64,000 nt of DNA, from NCBI GenBank assembly GCA_020073485.1, contig JAIQFB010000006.1, forward strand, positions 62,001 to 126,000, given 5' to 3'. Position 1 is the first letter of the stretch. Each line of letters begins with the position of its first letter. Source of the stretch: Terriglobia bacterium (lineage in GTDB: Bacteria; Acidobacteriota; Terriglobia; Acidiferrales; UBA7541). Both the position numbers and the translations under genes were made by a program. The notes beneath the pieces were generated by a model. That model did not search any database and was not told where the DNA came from. It worked only from the letters and a program-made list of their open reading frames with translations. Below, piece after piece: positions 8,303-17,738 of the stretch.

Positions 8303-10020
8303 AGCGGCGCCTTGCTTTCGTCGACAGGCAGATAGAGCGCCGAACGCAAATCATGCGAGTGATGCACGATCTGCGTCGAGCGCTGCCAATCCCACGACGT
8401 CGCAATCCGGGAAGCGACGCCGTTTCCCGGATTGCGATCGTAGAGAGGGAAGGCGCTGCTGGCGATCTCGATCCGTATCCGGTCGCCGCGATCGAACCGG
8501 CAGGAGGTCGCATCCAGGAAAAAATCCCATGAATGGATTTTGTCCGCGGCATATCCGGTCTCGCGAAACAGATGGCTGGACCGCGCGATTCCCATGCAGA
8601 TAAATTCCGCCGCGCCGTCGGGCCTCGCCCGGACAAGTTTGGCGGTAAAGTCCGTTTCCTTTGACGATGTGGCGGCGTACAAAATGATCCGGGGAATTCC
8701 GAAGATCCAGAGCGGGTCGGCGAGCGGCTCGGTGGAATAGACGAGCAGGTTATTGCCCAACTCCAACGTGGCTTGATCGAATGGCCCGCTCGCCGCGGAC
8801 GGCCCTCCTGGAGCAAGGACCGGCAATTCCGGGTCGTAAACAAAAATGTCGTTGGGCTCATCTGGGCCGGGCATTTCAGGCGAAAGCGTGCCGTCTCCCT
8901 TGCGCGAATTGGCGTTGCCGCCGCTGCGCAAATAGAGGACGTGATTGGCTTCCGTGGGAAACACCCCGGCCTGCCGCCAGCGATTTTCTCCCAGGACGAA
9001 ATGGCGGACGCGCGGTTCTCCCGCGAAGGTGCCGGAATCCTTCAGCCAGTGATCGAACCAGCGAAGCAGAATCGAGTCGGTATCGAGCAGCGCCTCGGGG
9101 CCGAAATTCGTGGTTCCGATGCGATCGCCCCACGGAATGTGCACCCACGGCCCGGCGATCAGGTACTGATGATTGCGCGCGAAGTCGCTGCCCGCATAGG
9201 ACGAAAGCGCCAGGAATCCGTGGGTGCTGCCTCTCACGTAGGTGTCATACCACCCGGAAACATGCAGCGCGGGCACGCGGATTTGATTCAGGCGCTGGGT
9301 GACATCGAGCGAGGCCCAATATTCGCCGGGCTGATCGTGAGCGAACCAATCGAGCGCGTACTGCGGCAGCCCTTCGCCGTGGAGTGCGGGATGCTCGCGA
9401 AACGGAAGCACGCTGGTCTGCGCCGCGAGATTCGCCCACGCTTGTTCGAGCCGGTCGCTCGCCTCGCGCAATTTCTTGCGCCGCGCGTCCGCTTTCAACA
9501 GTTGAATCCCCCAGCCGAGCGATGCTGCCAGGCGCAGCGCTCCCTGGTGATAAAACCAGCCCTGGTAGAGATCGCAGGCGGTCATCCCGGGAGAGATGCA
9601 TTGCAAACCTTCGGGATTTTCGGCGGCAGCCAGAAGCTGCGTGATTCCCTGATAGGAAAAACCGTACATGCCGACGCGCCCGTTCGATTCAGGCCGCGCG
9701 CGCAGCCAGGCAATCGTGTCCGCGCCGTCGTGCGCTTCGTGGCGGAACGGATAGAATTCGCCGCCGGAATCGCCGCGCCCGCGAACGTCCTGGATAACCA
9801 CGTTGTATCCGCGCCGTGCAAACCAGACCGGATGCGCGTACACGACGGTGGAAGCAATGTCCCGCCCGTACGGCTGCCGCATCAAGAGAGTCGGGTGGGG
9901 GCCGGGCTCAGGTGGGTAGTAATGATCGGAAACCAGTTCCACGGCGTCGCGCGTGCGGCAACGCGCGCCGCGCTCCAGGCGCACGCCGTTGCCGCAATCG
10001 ACCAGCGCGGGTTCGCTCAT
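8299..10020 (-). CDS. CocE/NonD family hydrolase (X-Pro dipeptidyl-peptidase S15 fold)
   Basis: A 573-aa alpha/beta-hydrolase of the cocaine esterase/glutaryl-7-ACA acylase group, which cleaves esters or amides. Nucleophile elbow GMYGFSYQG gives the catalytic Ser; an Asp (GWYDTYVRG) and His (AGPWVHIPWG) complete a plausible triad. A C-terminal jelly-roll domain follows (DFFLDATSCRFDRGDRIRIE). The frame is open further upstream to 10170, but I chose ATG 10020 because it gives the usual N terminus and overlaps the creatininase stop by 4 bp (ATGA). No signal peptide, so cytoplasmic. Substrate unknown; the context suggests cleavage of an acyl or amide group from the imported compound. Confidence 0.88.
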   Translation of the reverse strand: MSEPALVDCGNGVRLERGARCRTRDAVELVSDHYYPPEPGPHPTLLMRQPYGRDIASTVVYAHPVWFARRGYNVVIQDVRGRGDSGGEFYPFRHEAHDGADTIAWLRARPESNGRVGMYGFSYQGITQLLAAAENPEGLQCISPGMTACDLYQGWFYHQGALRLAASLGWGIQLLKADARRKKLREASDRLEQAWANLAAQTSVLPFREHPALHGEGLPQYALDWFAHDQPGEYWASLDVTQRLNQIRVPALHVSGWYDTYVRGSTHGFLALSSYAGSDFARNHQYLIAGPWVHIPWGDRIGTTNFGPEALLDTDSILLRWFDHWLKDSGTFAGEPRVRHFVLGENRWRQAGVFPTEANHVLYLRSGGNANSRKGDGTLSPEMPGPDEPNDIFVYDPELPVLAPGGPSAASGPFDQATLELGNNLLVYSTEPLADPLWIFGIPRIILYAATSSKETDFTAKLVRARPDGAAEFICMGIARSSHLFRETGYAADKIHSWDFFLDATSCRFDRGDRIRIEIASSAFPLYDRNPGNGVASRIATSWDWQRSTQIVHHSHDLRSALYLPVDESKAPL

Positions 10021-10811
10021 GCGCTTTGGCGATCCGAATATCGCGCCATCGCTTCCAAAGCAGCGGCCAGGCGCGTGGCCGCTTGTTCCAGCCAGCGCTC
10101 GCCCTTTTCCGCGGAAGCCGGGCGAGGGTCGCCCAGCACGCCGCTTTCCGCGATGTCGCGCGTGAGCCAAGCGAACGTCGCCGGAGCGTTTTCCGGCAGC
10201 AGTATTTCTGGCGCGGAAATGTCCGCGATGTAATTTGAGGTGTATGCGGTTTGGTCCACCACTTCTGGAATGCCGGCCAGCAGAAAAGAAGTTTCCACTT
10301 CCCCGGCGTGAAATCCGTACGCGCGTTCCTGTGGGTTGAGGCCTTCAAACGAAATTCCACCCGATCCGTGCAGCGTGAACGTGCGCAGGCCGAATTCCGC
10401 GCGCAGGTCGCGGGCCATCACGTCCACGAGCGAAGTATTTCCGCCATGCGTGTTGTAGAGGACGAGTTTTTTGAAATTGGCTTTTGCCAGGCTGGCGCCC
10501 AGATCGCGCACCACGGCCATGAACGTCGTCGCGCTCACCGAAAGTGTTCCGGGAAAACCGATGTGCTCGTTGCTTTTGCCGTAATGCACCGGCGGCAGTG
10601 CGTAGACCGGCATCTCGGCGGGCAATTTTGCAAGCGCGTGGCCCAGCAGAAGATTATTGATAAGCGTGTCGGTGGCCAGCGGCAGGTGATGCCCGTGCTG
10701 TTCGATGGCTGCCGTCGGAAGCACGAGCAGAGTGGATTCGCGCGGAAGGGCATCGACCTGTTTCCAGTTCAAATAAGCAAAAGTGCGGGCGCTGGGAATC
10801 CAGGTCTTCAT
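10017..10811 (-). CDS. Creatininase family amidohydrolase
   Basis: A 264-aa zinc/manganese amidohydrolase. Metal-site motifs of the creatininase fold are present: IEQHGHHLPLATDT, YNTHGGN, and FHAGEVETS near residue 185. The family opens lactams or cleaves amides; members include creatininase, MftE and archaeal formylamino-pyrimidine deformylases, so creatinine itself is not implied. ATG 10811 was chosen over longer frames because it overlaps the stop of the FAD oxidase by 4 bp (ATGA), and its own stop overlaps the CocE-like start in the same way. Cytoplasmic. Confidence 0.88.
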   Translation of the reverse strand: MKTWIPSARTFAYLNWKQVDALPRESTLLVLPTAAIEQHGHHLPLATDTLINNLLLGHALAKLPAEMPVYALPPVHYGKSNEHIGFPGTLSVSATTFMAVVRDLGASLAKANFKKLVLYNTHGGNTSLVDVMARDLRAEFGLRTFTLHGSGGISFEGLNPQERAYGFHAGEVETSFLLAGIPEVVDQTAYTSNYIADISAPEILLPENAPATFAWLTRDIAESGVLGDPRPASAEKGERWLEQAATRLAAALEAMARYSDRQSA

Positions 10812-12184
10812 TTCATCGCTCCGGCCGCCGAAGATTCCGGATGAAACGTGATCATTTTCCCCGGATTCAGCAGGCCCTTCGGGTCGTAACGCTGTTTCGC
10901 GAGAAGTTGCACGTTGTCCGCGCGATACCTTCCTCCGCCTTCCACGTTGTTCACGTGCGGGTTCGCCACGAACACTCCGATTTCCCGGCAATAATCGATC
11001 ATTTCGTTCAACCGTTTCTCCGTTGTGAAATAAACCAGGGGAATCGCGCCGGGAACGATTTGTCCGGCGCCGTTCTTCATGAATTCCATGTGGAACAAGA
11101 TTTCGTATCCAAATCGTTCGCGCAATTGCCGCATTTGTTCGCGAACTTTACCCGGGTCGAAGCCGCATTGCAAATACGTATATGCTTCGTCCGCCTGCAT
11201 GGCCCACAGAGTGGTGTGATTCCAGGTGTAGTCCGAGAGCAGCGGCCTCATGTTGAGTCCCACGTAGGCGCCGCTGTAGGGAATGGTTCCTCCGGCAGCC
11301 AGCGCAGCGGATTCGAGGGCGGAGCACTGCGTACTCGCAATCAGGAAGAAGATGAGCGATTTACCTTCGGGCGCATATTTAATAATGGGAGTAAAAAAAG
11401 ACGGGATCGGCCATTCAAACGTCGTGACCAGGCGCTTGGTCCACTCCTTCCCGGTGGCGATCTTCTTGCTGAAATCAAACGCGGCGTCGAAGGTGTCAAA
11501 CGCGGCGACGCATTGCGACCAATCGACGGCGCGCGCGAGCGCGAGCCAGATGCGTGTGATCACGCCATTGGTGCCCCAGGCATGCAGAATTTCATGCACG
11601 GCTTCGCCCTCGTGCAAAACAATTCTGGGTTCCGGTTCCATGGTAACCACTTCGATGGCACGCACGGTTTGAAAGTCACACAAATTTCCGTTGGCCACAG
11701 TTCCTATGCCGCCGGACCCGCCGCCGAGAAATCCTCCGACCGAGGCTTTGACAACGGTTGAAGGGTAGCAGCGCAGCTCCCAACCTGCTTTGCGCGCTTC
11801 CGCTTCCAGGACTCCCAGCCGCGCCCCGGGCTGGCAAACCGCCACGCCCTGCGGCTGGATAGACTCGATACGATCCATGCGCGCCAGATCCAGCACCACT
11901 CCGCCTTGCAGCGGAACAGCCTGGCCGTAGTTTCCGGTGCCCGCTCCGCGCACGGTCACGGGAATATTTCGGGAAAAGCAGGCGCGCAGGAGTTTCTGAA
12001 CTTCGGAGGCGTCCAGTGGCTGCACGACAACGTCGCCCACCTTGCCGTTGAGCTGCTTGCGAAGCACCGGCGAATACCAATAAAAATCTTTCGACAGTTG
12101 CTCGACGATCTGCGGCTCGGCAATGACCCGTGCGTCATCCCCTAGGATGGATCGAAGTTCGGCGATATGGGTTTCATTCAACAT
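10808..12184 (-). CDS. FAD-binding oxidase (VAO/PCMH, GlcD-like)
   Basis: A 458-aa flavoprotein. The N-terminal FAD_binding_4 domain shows VRGAGTGNYGQAVPLQGG and VGGFLGGGSGGIGT, the loops that hold FAD. The C-terminal part ends in the family motif YDPKGLLNPGKMI. Such enzymes oxidise alpha-hydroxyacids or similar alcohols/amines. It follows the deaminase gene by 45 nt and overlaps the creatininase start by 4 bp, so it is a step of the same pathway. No Fe-S domain is attached, unlike the 990-aa protein at 37813. Electron acceptor and substrate cannot be read from the sequence. Confidence 0.88.
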   Translation of the reverse strand: MLNETHIAELRSILGDDARVIAEPQIVEQLSKDFYWYSPVLRKQLNGKVGDVVVQPLDASEVQKLLRACFSRNIPVTVRGAGTGNYGQAVPLQGGVVLDLARMDRIESIQPQGVAVCQPGARLGVLEAEARKAGWELRCYPSTVVKASVGGFLGGGSGGIGTVANGNLCDFQTVRAIEVVTMEPEPRIVLHEGEAVHEILHAWGTNGVITRIWLALARAVDWSQCVAAFDTFDAAFDFSKKIATGKEWTKRLVTTFEWPIPSFFTPIIKYAPEGKSLIFFLIASTQCSALESAALAAGGTIPYSGAYVGLNMRPLLSDYTWNHTTLWAMQADEAYTYLQCGFDPGKVREQMRQLRERFGYEILFHMEFMKNGAGQIVPGAIPLVYFTTEKRLNEMIDYCREIGVFVANPHVNNVEGGGRYRADNVQLLAKQRYDPKGLLNPGKMITFHPESSAAGAMK

Positions 12185-12229
12185 GTTCCGTAGTCCAAAC
12201 TAATTTCCCTGGGCCCGGCGGAAGCCCAC

Positions 12230-12772
12230 TCAGGGTTTTCGCGAGTTCCATTTCCGAAACGCCTGTTGCATGTTGGGGTGCGTGAACAGCGTGTTGCACA
12301 AATCGCGGAGGACCGGTCCCTCGACCTTGCAACGCATGTCCGAACGCCGCGCAACTTCTTTCGCGGGGATGTGAATTTGCAGGACGTGCCGGTTGGCGTC
12401 CTCGATAGTGGCGCCGTAGACGACGCGGTCGAGCCGGGCCCAGAGAGCGTTGGCCATGCACATTGCGCAGGGCTCGCAGGTGGAGTACATGGTGTATCCG
12501 GCCAGGGACGGACGCTTGAGTTTTTTGCAGGCTAGGCGAACGGTGCGGGTTTCGGCGTGGGCGCTGGGATCGTTCTCGCGCATCACGGCGTTTGTGGCGC
12601 GCAGAAGGCGCTCGTTCGTGTGCGTATTCACGATGAGCGCGCCAAAGGGAACCGGATGCGCGGTTTCCAGCGAGCGCGCCGTGAACTGAACAATCTCTCG
12701 TATGCGCGCTTCGTCGGCATCGATTTGACGAGCGGCCGCTTTGGCAGGATGGGCCATGGCCCAATTTAACAT
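12230..12772 (-). CDS. Cytidine/guanine deaminase-like zinc deaminase
   Basis: A protein of about 180 aa with the zinc deaminase signature: HAE (His ligand plus catalytic Glu) and TCEPCAMCMANALWARLDRVVYG (two Cys ligands). This CMP/dCMP deaminase fold acts on amino groups of pyrimidines or purines; guanine deaminase and TadA are relatives. The start is uncertain: the frame extends to 12940, which would run into the divergent gene at 12892, so I prefer ATG 12772 (or 12757). No clear ribosome site marks either. It heads the minus-strand catabolic operon, implying the imported ligand carries an exocyclic amino group (inference). Confidence 0.8.
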   Translation of the reverse strand: MLNWAMAHPAKAAARQIDADEARIREIVQFTARSLETAHPVPFGALIVNTHTNERLLRATNAVMRENDPSAHAETRTVRLACKKLKRPSLAGYTMYSTCEPCAMCMANALWARLDRVVYGATIEDANRHVLQIHIPAKEVARRSDMRCKVEGPVLRDLCNTLFTHPNMQQAFRKWNSRKP

Positions 12773-12891
12773 CTTGCGGCAGGATGCGCCGCGCGCCTTC
12801 CCATTGAATTTTTGTATGGGATGCATTATACGGCCGGTTTCGCAAACCCCCATGCTATGCTGCGGTGGATTTCTCCTCCTGGAGACGGCAG
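12773..12891. promoter_or_regulatory. Divergent control region between deaminase operon and binding-protein gene
   Basis: This 119-nt interval must hold promoters for both directions, tying the binding protein to the catabolic operon. I see no consensus -35/-10 pair that I would defend. A GGAG ribosome site (12881-12884) serves the plus-strand gene. Confidence 0.4.
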
Positions 12892-13872
12892 ATGGGCAAT
12901 TTAGTCCTCCGTGTCTGGTATTTCCTTCTATTGGGCGCACTGTGCGCGCTGGGATGCGGCCATTCCTCGACCCAGGCCGGCCTGACGAAAATAACGCTGC
13001 AAGCGGACTGGTATCCGCAACCCGAGCACGGGGGCTTTTATAACGCGCTGGTGAAGGGCTATTACAAGGACGAAGGGCTCGATGTAGCGATCCAGCCCGG
13101 CGGTCCGTACGTCGGCGTCGCGCAGCAGGTGGCCTCGGGCAGCGCCCAGTTCGGCATGGCTTCTTCGGACCAGATCCTGGAGGCTGTTTCCGACGGGCAG
13201 CCCCTGGTGGCCGTGGCCGCGACGATGCAGCAGGATCCGCAAGGCATCATGGTGCGGAAGGATTCCCCCATTCGATCGTTCGCGGATCTCAACGGCCATA
13301 CGGTGGCGATCAAGACCGGATCCACATGGTTTCAATATATCGAGAAGCGCTTCCAGTTAAACAATGTTCACGAAGTTCCGGCGATGATGAACGTGGCGAA
13401 CTTTGTTGCCGATCCCCAGTACATCCAGCAGGCGTTTGCCACTTCGGAGCCGTTTTTTGCGCGCCAAGCCGGGATCGAGACGCGCGTCCTTCTGACCTGC
13501 GACGCTGGATACAGTCCTTACCGCGTGATGTTCACGACCCGTGCCGAAGTGCGGCAGCATCCGGAAATCGTCGCCAAATTTGTGCGCGCATCGGTGAAGG
13601 GCTGGCGGGATTATTTGAACGATCCCGCGGCGGCGCACGCGACAATCGCCAAGCTGAATCCCGCGCTCAATCCGGAATGGATGCAATTTACTTGGCAGAA
13701 ATTGCGAGAGGGCCATTTCGTAGCCGGCGACGACCCCAGCGGCGCGCAACTCGGGCAAATGGACCCCAAGCGCTGGGCCACCATGTACGAACAATTGACC
13801 GAATTGAAAGTGATTTCCAATCCGATCGATCCCACCACGGCGTACACGCTACAGTTTATCCATGGGCAGTAG
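12892..13872 (+). CDS. NMT1/THI5-like ABC substrate-binding lipoprotein
   Basis: A 326-aa periplasmic binding protein with a lipoprotein signal: hydrophobic run YFLLLGALCALGC, lipobox ALGC with Cys 20. It then starts KITLQADWYPQPEHGGFYNA, typical of the NMT1/SsuA-like family that captures formylaminopyrimidine, riboflavin, taurine or similar ligands. I chose ATG 12892 (GGAG ribosome site 7 nt upstream) over the GTG at 12865, which would put charged residues ahead of the signal peptide. It is divergent from the operon that carries the matching ATPase and permease. The ligand is probably a small N-containing compound (inference). Confidence 0.9.
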   Translation: MGNLVLRVWYFLLLGALCALGCGHSSTQAGLTKITLQADWYPQPEHGGFYNALVKGYYKDEGLDVAIQPGGPYVGVAQQVASGSAQFGMASSDQILEAVSDGQPLVAVAATMQQDPQGIMVRKDSPIRSFADLNGHTVAIKTGSTWFQYIEKRFQLNNVHEVPAMMNVANFVADPQYIQQAFATSEPFFARQAGIETRVLLTCDAGYSPYRVMFTTRAEVRQHPEIVAKFVRASVKGWRDYLNDPAAAHATIAKLNPALNPEWMQFTWQKLREGHFVAGDDPSGAQLGQMDPKRWATMYEQLTELKVISNPIDPTTAYTLQFIHGQ

Positions 13873-13929
13873 CGCGCATTTCTTACCGTTATTATAGGAT
13901 TTGAGAAGATCTTCGAGGTACGGATTCTA

Positions 13930-14000
13930 GTGGCGCAGGCTTCAGCCTGTGGGGTTTAGTCCGAGGCGGCCCAAACCCCACAGGCTGAAGCCTGCGCCAC
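13930..14000. repeat. REP-like element, long perfect inverted repeat
   Basis: Arms of 28 nt (13930-13957 and 13973-14000) are perfect inverted copies around a 15-nt loop, and each arm itself contains the small palindrome CAGGCTTCAGCCTG. A partial further copy (CCTGTGCCACC) follows at 14006-14016. It lies between convergent genes, where it could also stop transcription from both sides, although no T-run is present. Confidence 0.85.
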
Positions 14001-14024
14001 TGAAACCTGTGCCACCAGGACGGC

Positions 14025-17000
14025 CTACCAGATCAATTTCAGCGCAACCTGAATCTGGCGGGAGGTGGTCTGCGTGGAGGTGAGCAGCCCCGCGCTCTGG
14101 ATGCTCTGCCCGTTCTGGTCGAAGACAGCGAGGTTGTCGGTGGGCGATGAAAAATTCGCGCGATTGAAGATATTGAAAATCTCCGCGCGGAACTGAGCGT
14201 TGAAGCTTTCCGAGATGCGTTTCACGTAGTTGTTTTTGAAAACGGAAAAGTCCAGCTTCGACATCCCCGGCCCGATGACGACGTTGCGGCCCAGGTCGCC
14301 ACGCAAATTTGCGCAATAGACCCGGCCGCTCGGCGCAGGAGCGGCGCCCGCGAAATTCGCGCACGGGAACGCCAGTGTCGTTCCCGTCGCCACGGACGGA
14401 AGAGCGAAGCAATTGGGATTGATGTACACCGGGCCAAAAGGGTTCTTCTTGAAATTGGGATCGACCAGTTTGCATCCGGGAACGACGCTCGGCACCAGGC
14501 CCGTTTCGTCCAGCTTGGTTCCTACCGGATCTCCTCCCAGGATGAGCGTGAACGGCTGCCCGGTGCTGGCTTTGTACAGGCCGCCCACCTGCCATCCGCT
14601 GAGGGCCCACTCCGGAATTTTCGAATCGAAGTGCGGCCCGGGAATCTCCCAGGTGAGGCTCAAAACAAAAGTCTGGGCAACGTTGAAATCCGAAAGCCCG
14701 CGCGTGGTTCGCTGGTCGATGAAGAGCTGATTGAATAACCCGTTGGGGAAAGCATCATCGGCTTCGGTGGCCGACAGCGTGTCAATGCTCTTGCCGAATG
14801 TATAAGCGCCGTGGAACGTGAAACCGTGGCTGACGCGTTTTGCGATGTCCACTTGCAAGGCATCGTAAGACGAACTGGCCTGCCATAGCGTGGAGTTGAT
14901 CCGGCCGAAATTCGGGTTGAGCACGCTGCTGGGCGCGCCGCTCGGCAGGAAGCCCACTGCGCACGCGTTGCTGCCGTTGGGGCCGCAAGGCCACTGGTAA
15001 CCCGCCGAAGTGAGCGTGGGAAGCACCATGTCGATATTGTCGACGCGGTAGGGTTGGTGGACGCCGCGAGATCCCACGTAGCCGACCGTAACCGCCAGAG
15101 TGGACGACAACTCGCGCGCCACGCTCAGGTTCCATTGCATCACGTAATTGCGCTTCGGGTTGCTCTCCGGGAAATAGGCAAGGCCTGTTGTCGATTCGCC
15201 GCTGAGGTGCTGGTAGGCCCCCGTCGGAAATTCTCCGGCAGTCGTTTGTCCGACAATGGTTTGCACGAAGGGAACCGCACGCTGGAAGGTGAGAGTAAAT
15301 TCATACGGCAGTGGCAGCACGTCAAAAATGCCGAAGCCGCCACGCAGGAGTGTCTTCCCGCTGTGCGGGTTCCAGGCGAAGCCCAGGCGCGGTTCCAAAT
15401 TGCGAAGCGTGGGGTTCGAGAATAGAGGGCCAGTCCCGGCGCAGCCCGCGAGCGCAACCCCGCAGACTGGCTTGGGGTCGGTGATATTGCGCAATGCGGC
15501 TGTCAAGCCATGGGATTCGGTCGGCACGGTCACCATTTCGTACCGCAGGCCGGCATTCAGCGTTAGGGTTTTGTCCAGGCGGATATCGTCCTGCACATAG
15601 GCGCCGAAGAGCGTTTGGCGAATCCCAATATCCTGAGGCAAGGGCGAGGCCGTTCCCGAAAACGACGACGGCTGGTTAGTAAGAAATTGCGTCAGGGAAT
15701 CGAAGCGGAACGACCCGTTGATGTTGCTGGCCGACACTTCGTTGTCCTGCATCCGTTCGATGGTGAAACCGAACTTGAGCGCATGCCTTCCGCGAGTGAG
15801 AACCGCGTCGTCCCCTCCCTGGAAAGAATTCCAGTGCAGGGCCCTGCTGGAGGAGAGAAAACCCTCTGCGGTCGGAGCGCCGGCAAAGCTGGTGAGCCCG
15901 GGTATGCTCTGAATATTCCCTGCAAAAGCTCCCGGAACGAATGCGTAAGAGGCATCGTTCATCAGCGGGTTCAGCACGCTGGAAACTTTTCCCTGGATTC
16001 CCACGGCGCGGTTAAATCCAATTTGCGCGACGTTCAGCAGGCTGGGACTGAAGATGTGCTGCTCGTGAATGGTGACCACCTGGCGCCCGGAAACGATATC
16101 GGAGAACAGCTCGCCGAACGTGCCGGGCTGCACGGTCTTCGAGTTGTCGCGCATGTAGCTGCCGAACAGGCTGTCGCTTTGCGAGATTTTGTGGTCCACG
16201 CGGACAGTGAAATAATTTTCGGTGGTTACTTGCTGCGCGGCAAAATTAAAAAATCCGGTATCGCCATTTCCAATCTGGGGCGTATTGGGCGAGACGTGCG
16301 GATAGAACGCGTTTAGAAATCTCTCGACCGAATTATCGACGCAGAATCCGGCCTGGCCGGGCGCCAAATTCGTCTCGGTGGCGGGATTCGGGCATGCGAC
16401 CGCCAAAGGGCCCGCTGCGGGATTGCCGTCCGCGCCGAGGAGATTTCCGTTTGCGTCGTGCACGATTCCTTTGCGCGCATTATCGGAAGGCACCGTATCG
16501 ACAGTGGTCACGCCGAGCGACTGGCGAAGGCCCTCGTAGTCCCCGAAAATAAATGTGCGGTCTTTCCGGATCGCCCTGCCCGCCGAGCCTCCGAACTGAT
16601 TGCGTTTGAACGGCGGAATCACCGGGCCATCAAAGAAATTACGAGCGTCCAGCGAGCTATTGCGAAGGAATTCATACAACGAGCCGTGGAACGCGTTTTT
16701 CCCGGAGCGCGTCACGACGTTGATGACGCCTCCCGAAGTCCTGCCGTACTCGGCCGGATAGTTGCTGCCGAGCACGGACACCTGCTCGACCGCGTCGATG
16801 CCCAGGTTGTCGCCCAGCACGCTGCCCGGAGCGCCGTTGGCGTAGTCGTTGATGCTGATTCCGTCCAGGCGGTAGCTGTTCTGATCCGGGCGCGACCCGG
16901 AAATACTGACCGCTGCGCCGAAGCCGCGGTCGGTGTTGCCGCCTCCGGTGGCGCTGCCGTTTTGCACGCCGGTGACGCCCGCTTGCAGAGTCGCCAGCGC

Positions 17001-17468
17001 CGCCCAGTCGCGCCCGTTCAAGGGAGTGTCGCGCACGGTCGAGGCGCTGGCGCTGCCGCAGACCGCGGGGCAGGGTTCGCTGACCATGGCCGGTGGCGCG
17101 GCGACGCGCACGACCTGCTGCGGGTCGCCCGCATGCATCACCACGTTCAGAACGCGTTCGACTCCCGCGGTTACGGTAATATCCGTCCACACCTGCGTTG
17201 TGAATCCGGAGCCCGAAACGTTCATTTCATAGCTTCCGGGAGATAAGCCAGGGACGCTGAAAAGGCCGCCCGTGTTCGTCGTGGAAGTCCTGACCAGGCC
17301 CGAACTCACATCTTTAATCGACACTTGAACGTCCGGCACCACGGCGCCGGATTCGCCTGTCACCGTGCCCGTGATCGCTCCTCCGGCCACCTGCGCGCTT
17401 GCCGGAAGAACAAAAAATAAAATCAGGAACAGGCTCGCAATCGAAGCAAGCGCCGCTTTCCCGCCCAT
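14025..17468 (-). CDS. Oar-like TonB-dependent receptor with carboxypeptidase-regulatory domain
   Basis: A 1147-aa outer-membrane protein from the chosen start. Signal peptide: MGGKAALAS then a hydrophobic run ending LPASAQ. The CarboxypepD_reg domain covers about residues 28-110 (GGAITGTVTGESGAVVPDVQ). The plug motif AEYGRTSGGVINVVTRSG and EFLRNSSLDARNFF is intact, and the protein ends in Trp (ALKLIW). The frame is open to 17582, but ATG 17468 has an AAGGGTGG ribosome site and starts right at a signal peptide, while a palindrome at 17498-17514 lies just upstream. The transported ligand is unknown. The aminotransferase upstream is separated by 270 nt and is probably another unit. Confidence 0.9.
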   Translation of the reverse strand: MGGKAALASIASLFLILFFVLPASAQVAGGAITGTVTGESGAVVPDVQVSIKDVSSGLVRTSTTNTGGLFSVPGLSPGSYEMNVSGSGFTTQVWTDITVTAGVERVLNVVMHAGDPQQVVRVAAPPAMVSEPCPAVCGSASASTVRDTPLNGRDWAALATLQAGVTGVQNGSATGGGNTDRGFGAAVSISGSRPDQNSYRLDGISINDYANGAPGSVLGDNLGIDAVEQVSVLGSNYPAEYGRTSGGVINVVTRSGKNAFHGSLYEFLRNSSLDARNFFDGPVIPPFKRNQFGGSAGRAIRKDRTFIFGDYEGLRQSLGVTTVDTVPSDNARKGIVHDANGNLLGADGNPAAGPLAVACPNPATETNLAPGQAGFCVDNSVERFLNAFYPHVSPNTPQIGNGDTGFFNFAAQQVTTENYFTVRVDHKISQSDSLFGSYMRDNSKTVQPGTFGELFSDIVSGRQVVTIHEQHIFSPSLLNVAQIGFNRAVGIQGKVSSVLNPLMNDASYAFVPGAFAGNIQSIPGLTSFAGAPTAEGFLSSSRALHWNSFQGGDDAVLTRGRHALKFGFTIERMQDNEVSASNINGSFRFDSLTQFLTNQPSSFSGTASPLPQDIGIRQTLFGAYVQDDIRLDKTLTLNAGLRYEMVTVPTESHGLTAALRNITDPKPVCGVALAGCAGTGPLFSNPTLRNLEPRLGFAWNPHSGKTLLRGGFGIFDVLPLPYEFTLTFQRAVPFVQTIVGQTTAGEFPTGAYQHLSGESTTGLAYFPESNPKRNYVMQWNLSVARELSSTLAVTVGYVGSRGVHQPYRVDNIDMVLPTLTSAGYQWPCGPNGSNACAVGFLPSGAPSSVLNPNFGRINSTLWQASSSYDALQVDIAKRVSHGFTFHGAYTFGKSIDTLSATEADDAFPNGLFNQLFIDQRTTRGLSDFNVAQTFVLSLTWEIPGPHFDSKIPEWALSGWQVGGLYKASTGQPFTLILGGDPVGTKLDETGLVPSVVPGCKLVDPNFKKNPFGPVYINPNCFALPSVATGTTLAFPCANFAGAAPAPSGRVYCANLRGDLGRNVVIGPGMSKLDFSVFKNNYVKRISESFNAQFRAEIFNIFNRANFSSPTDNLAVFDQNGQSIQSAGLLTSTQTTSRQIQVALKLIW

Positions 17469-17497
17469 TTGACCACCCTTGCAACAATATATTTTCA

Positions 17498-17514
17498 TAC
17501 TCAATTTATGAGTA
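17498..17514 (-). promoter_or_regulatory. Palindrome upstream of receptor 2 (possible operator)
   Basis: TACTCA-ATTTA-TGAGTA, a perfect 6-5-6 inverted repeat 30 nt upstream of the chosen start in an AT-rich patch. It may be an operator or leader hairpin; no regulator is identified. Confidence 0.35.
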
Positions 17515-17738
17515 AACATCCCCGCGATCTTAGACCTTTGAATCTGAAAATTCACTGAAAGAAATGCATCTTCTTCCGCCACCCATCGAGACCGAAAAAA
17601 GGCTCATGAATTCCGCACAAAATGTTGGAGGGGGAGACACTCGGGATAGCGGGCCCAGGCGAATGAATAGTTCCAGCGGAGCTGCTCATCAATTTCGCAA
17701 CCCGCAGAAGGGAATCGAAAGTGCGTAACGCCGGACGT

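Noticed and set aside
8773-10233. 486-codon plus-strand frame over the CocE-like gene
   Set aside because: The minus strand encodes a complete hydrolase with catalytic triad and 4-bp overlaps at both ends.
12773-12940. Longer deaminase start at 12940
   Set aside because: It would overlap the divergent lipoprotein gene and add residues without family similarity or ribosome site.
13930-14000. Possible CRISPR or attenuator
   Set aside because: Only two inverted arms and no spaced direct repeats; related single and double copies elsewhere show an interspersed REP-like element.
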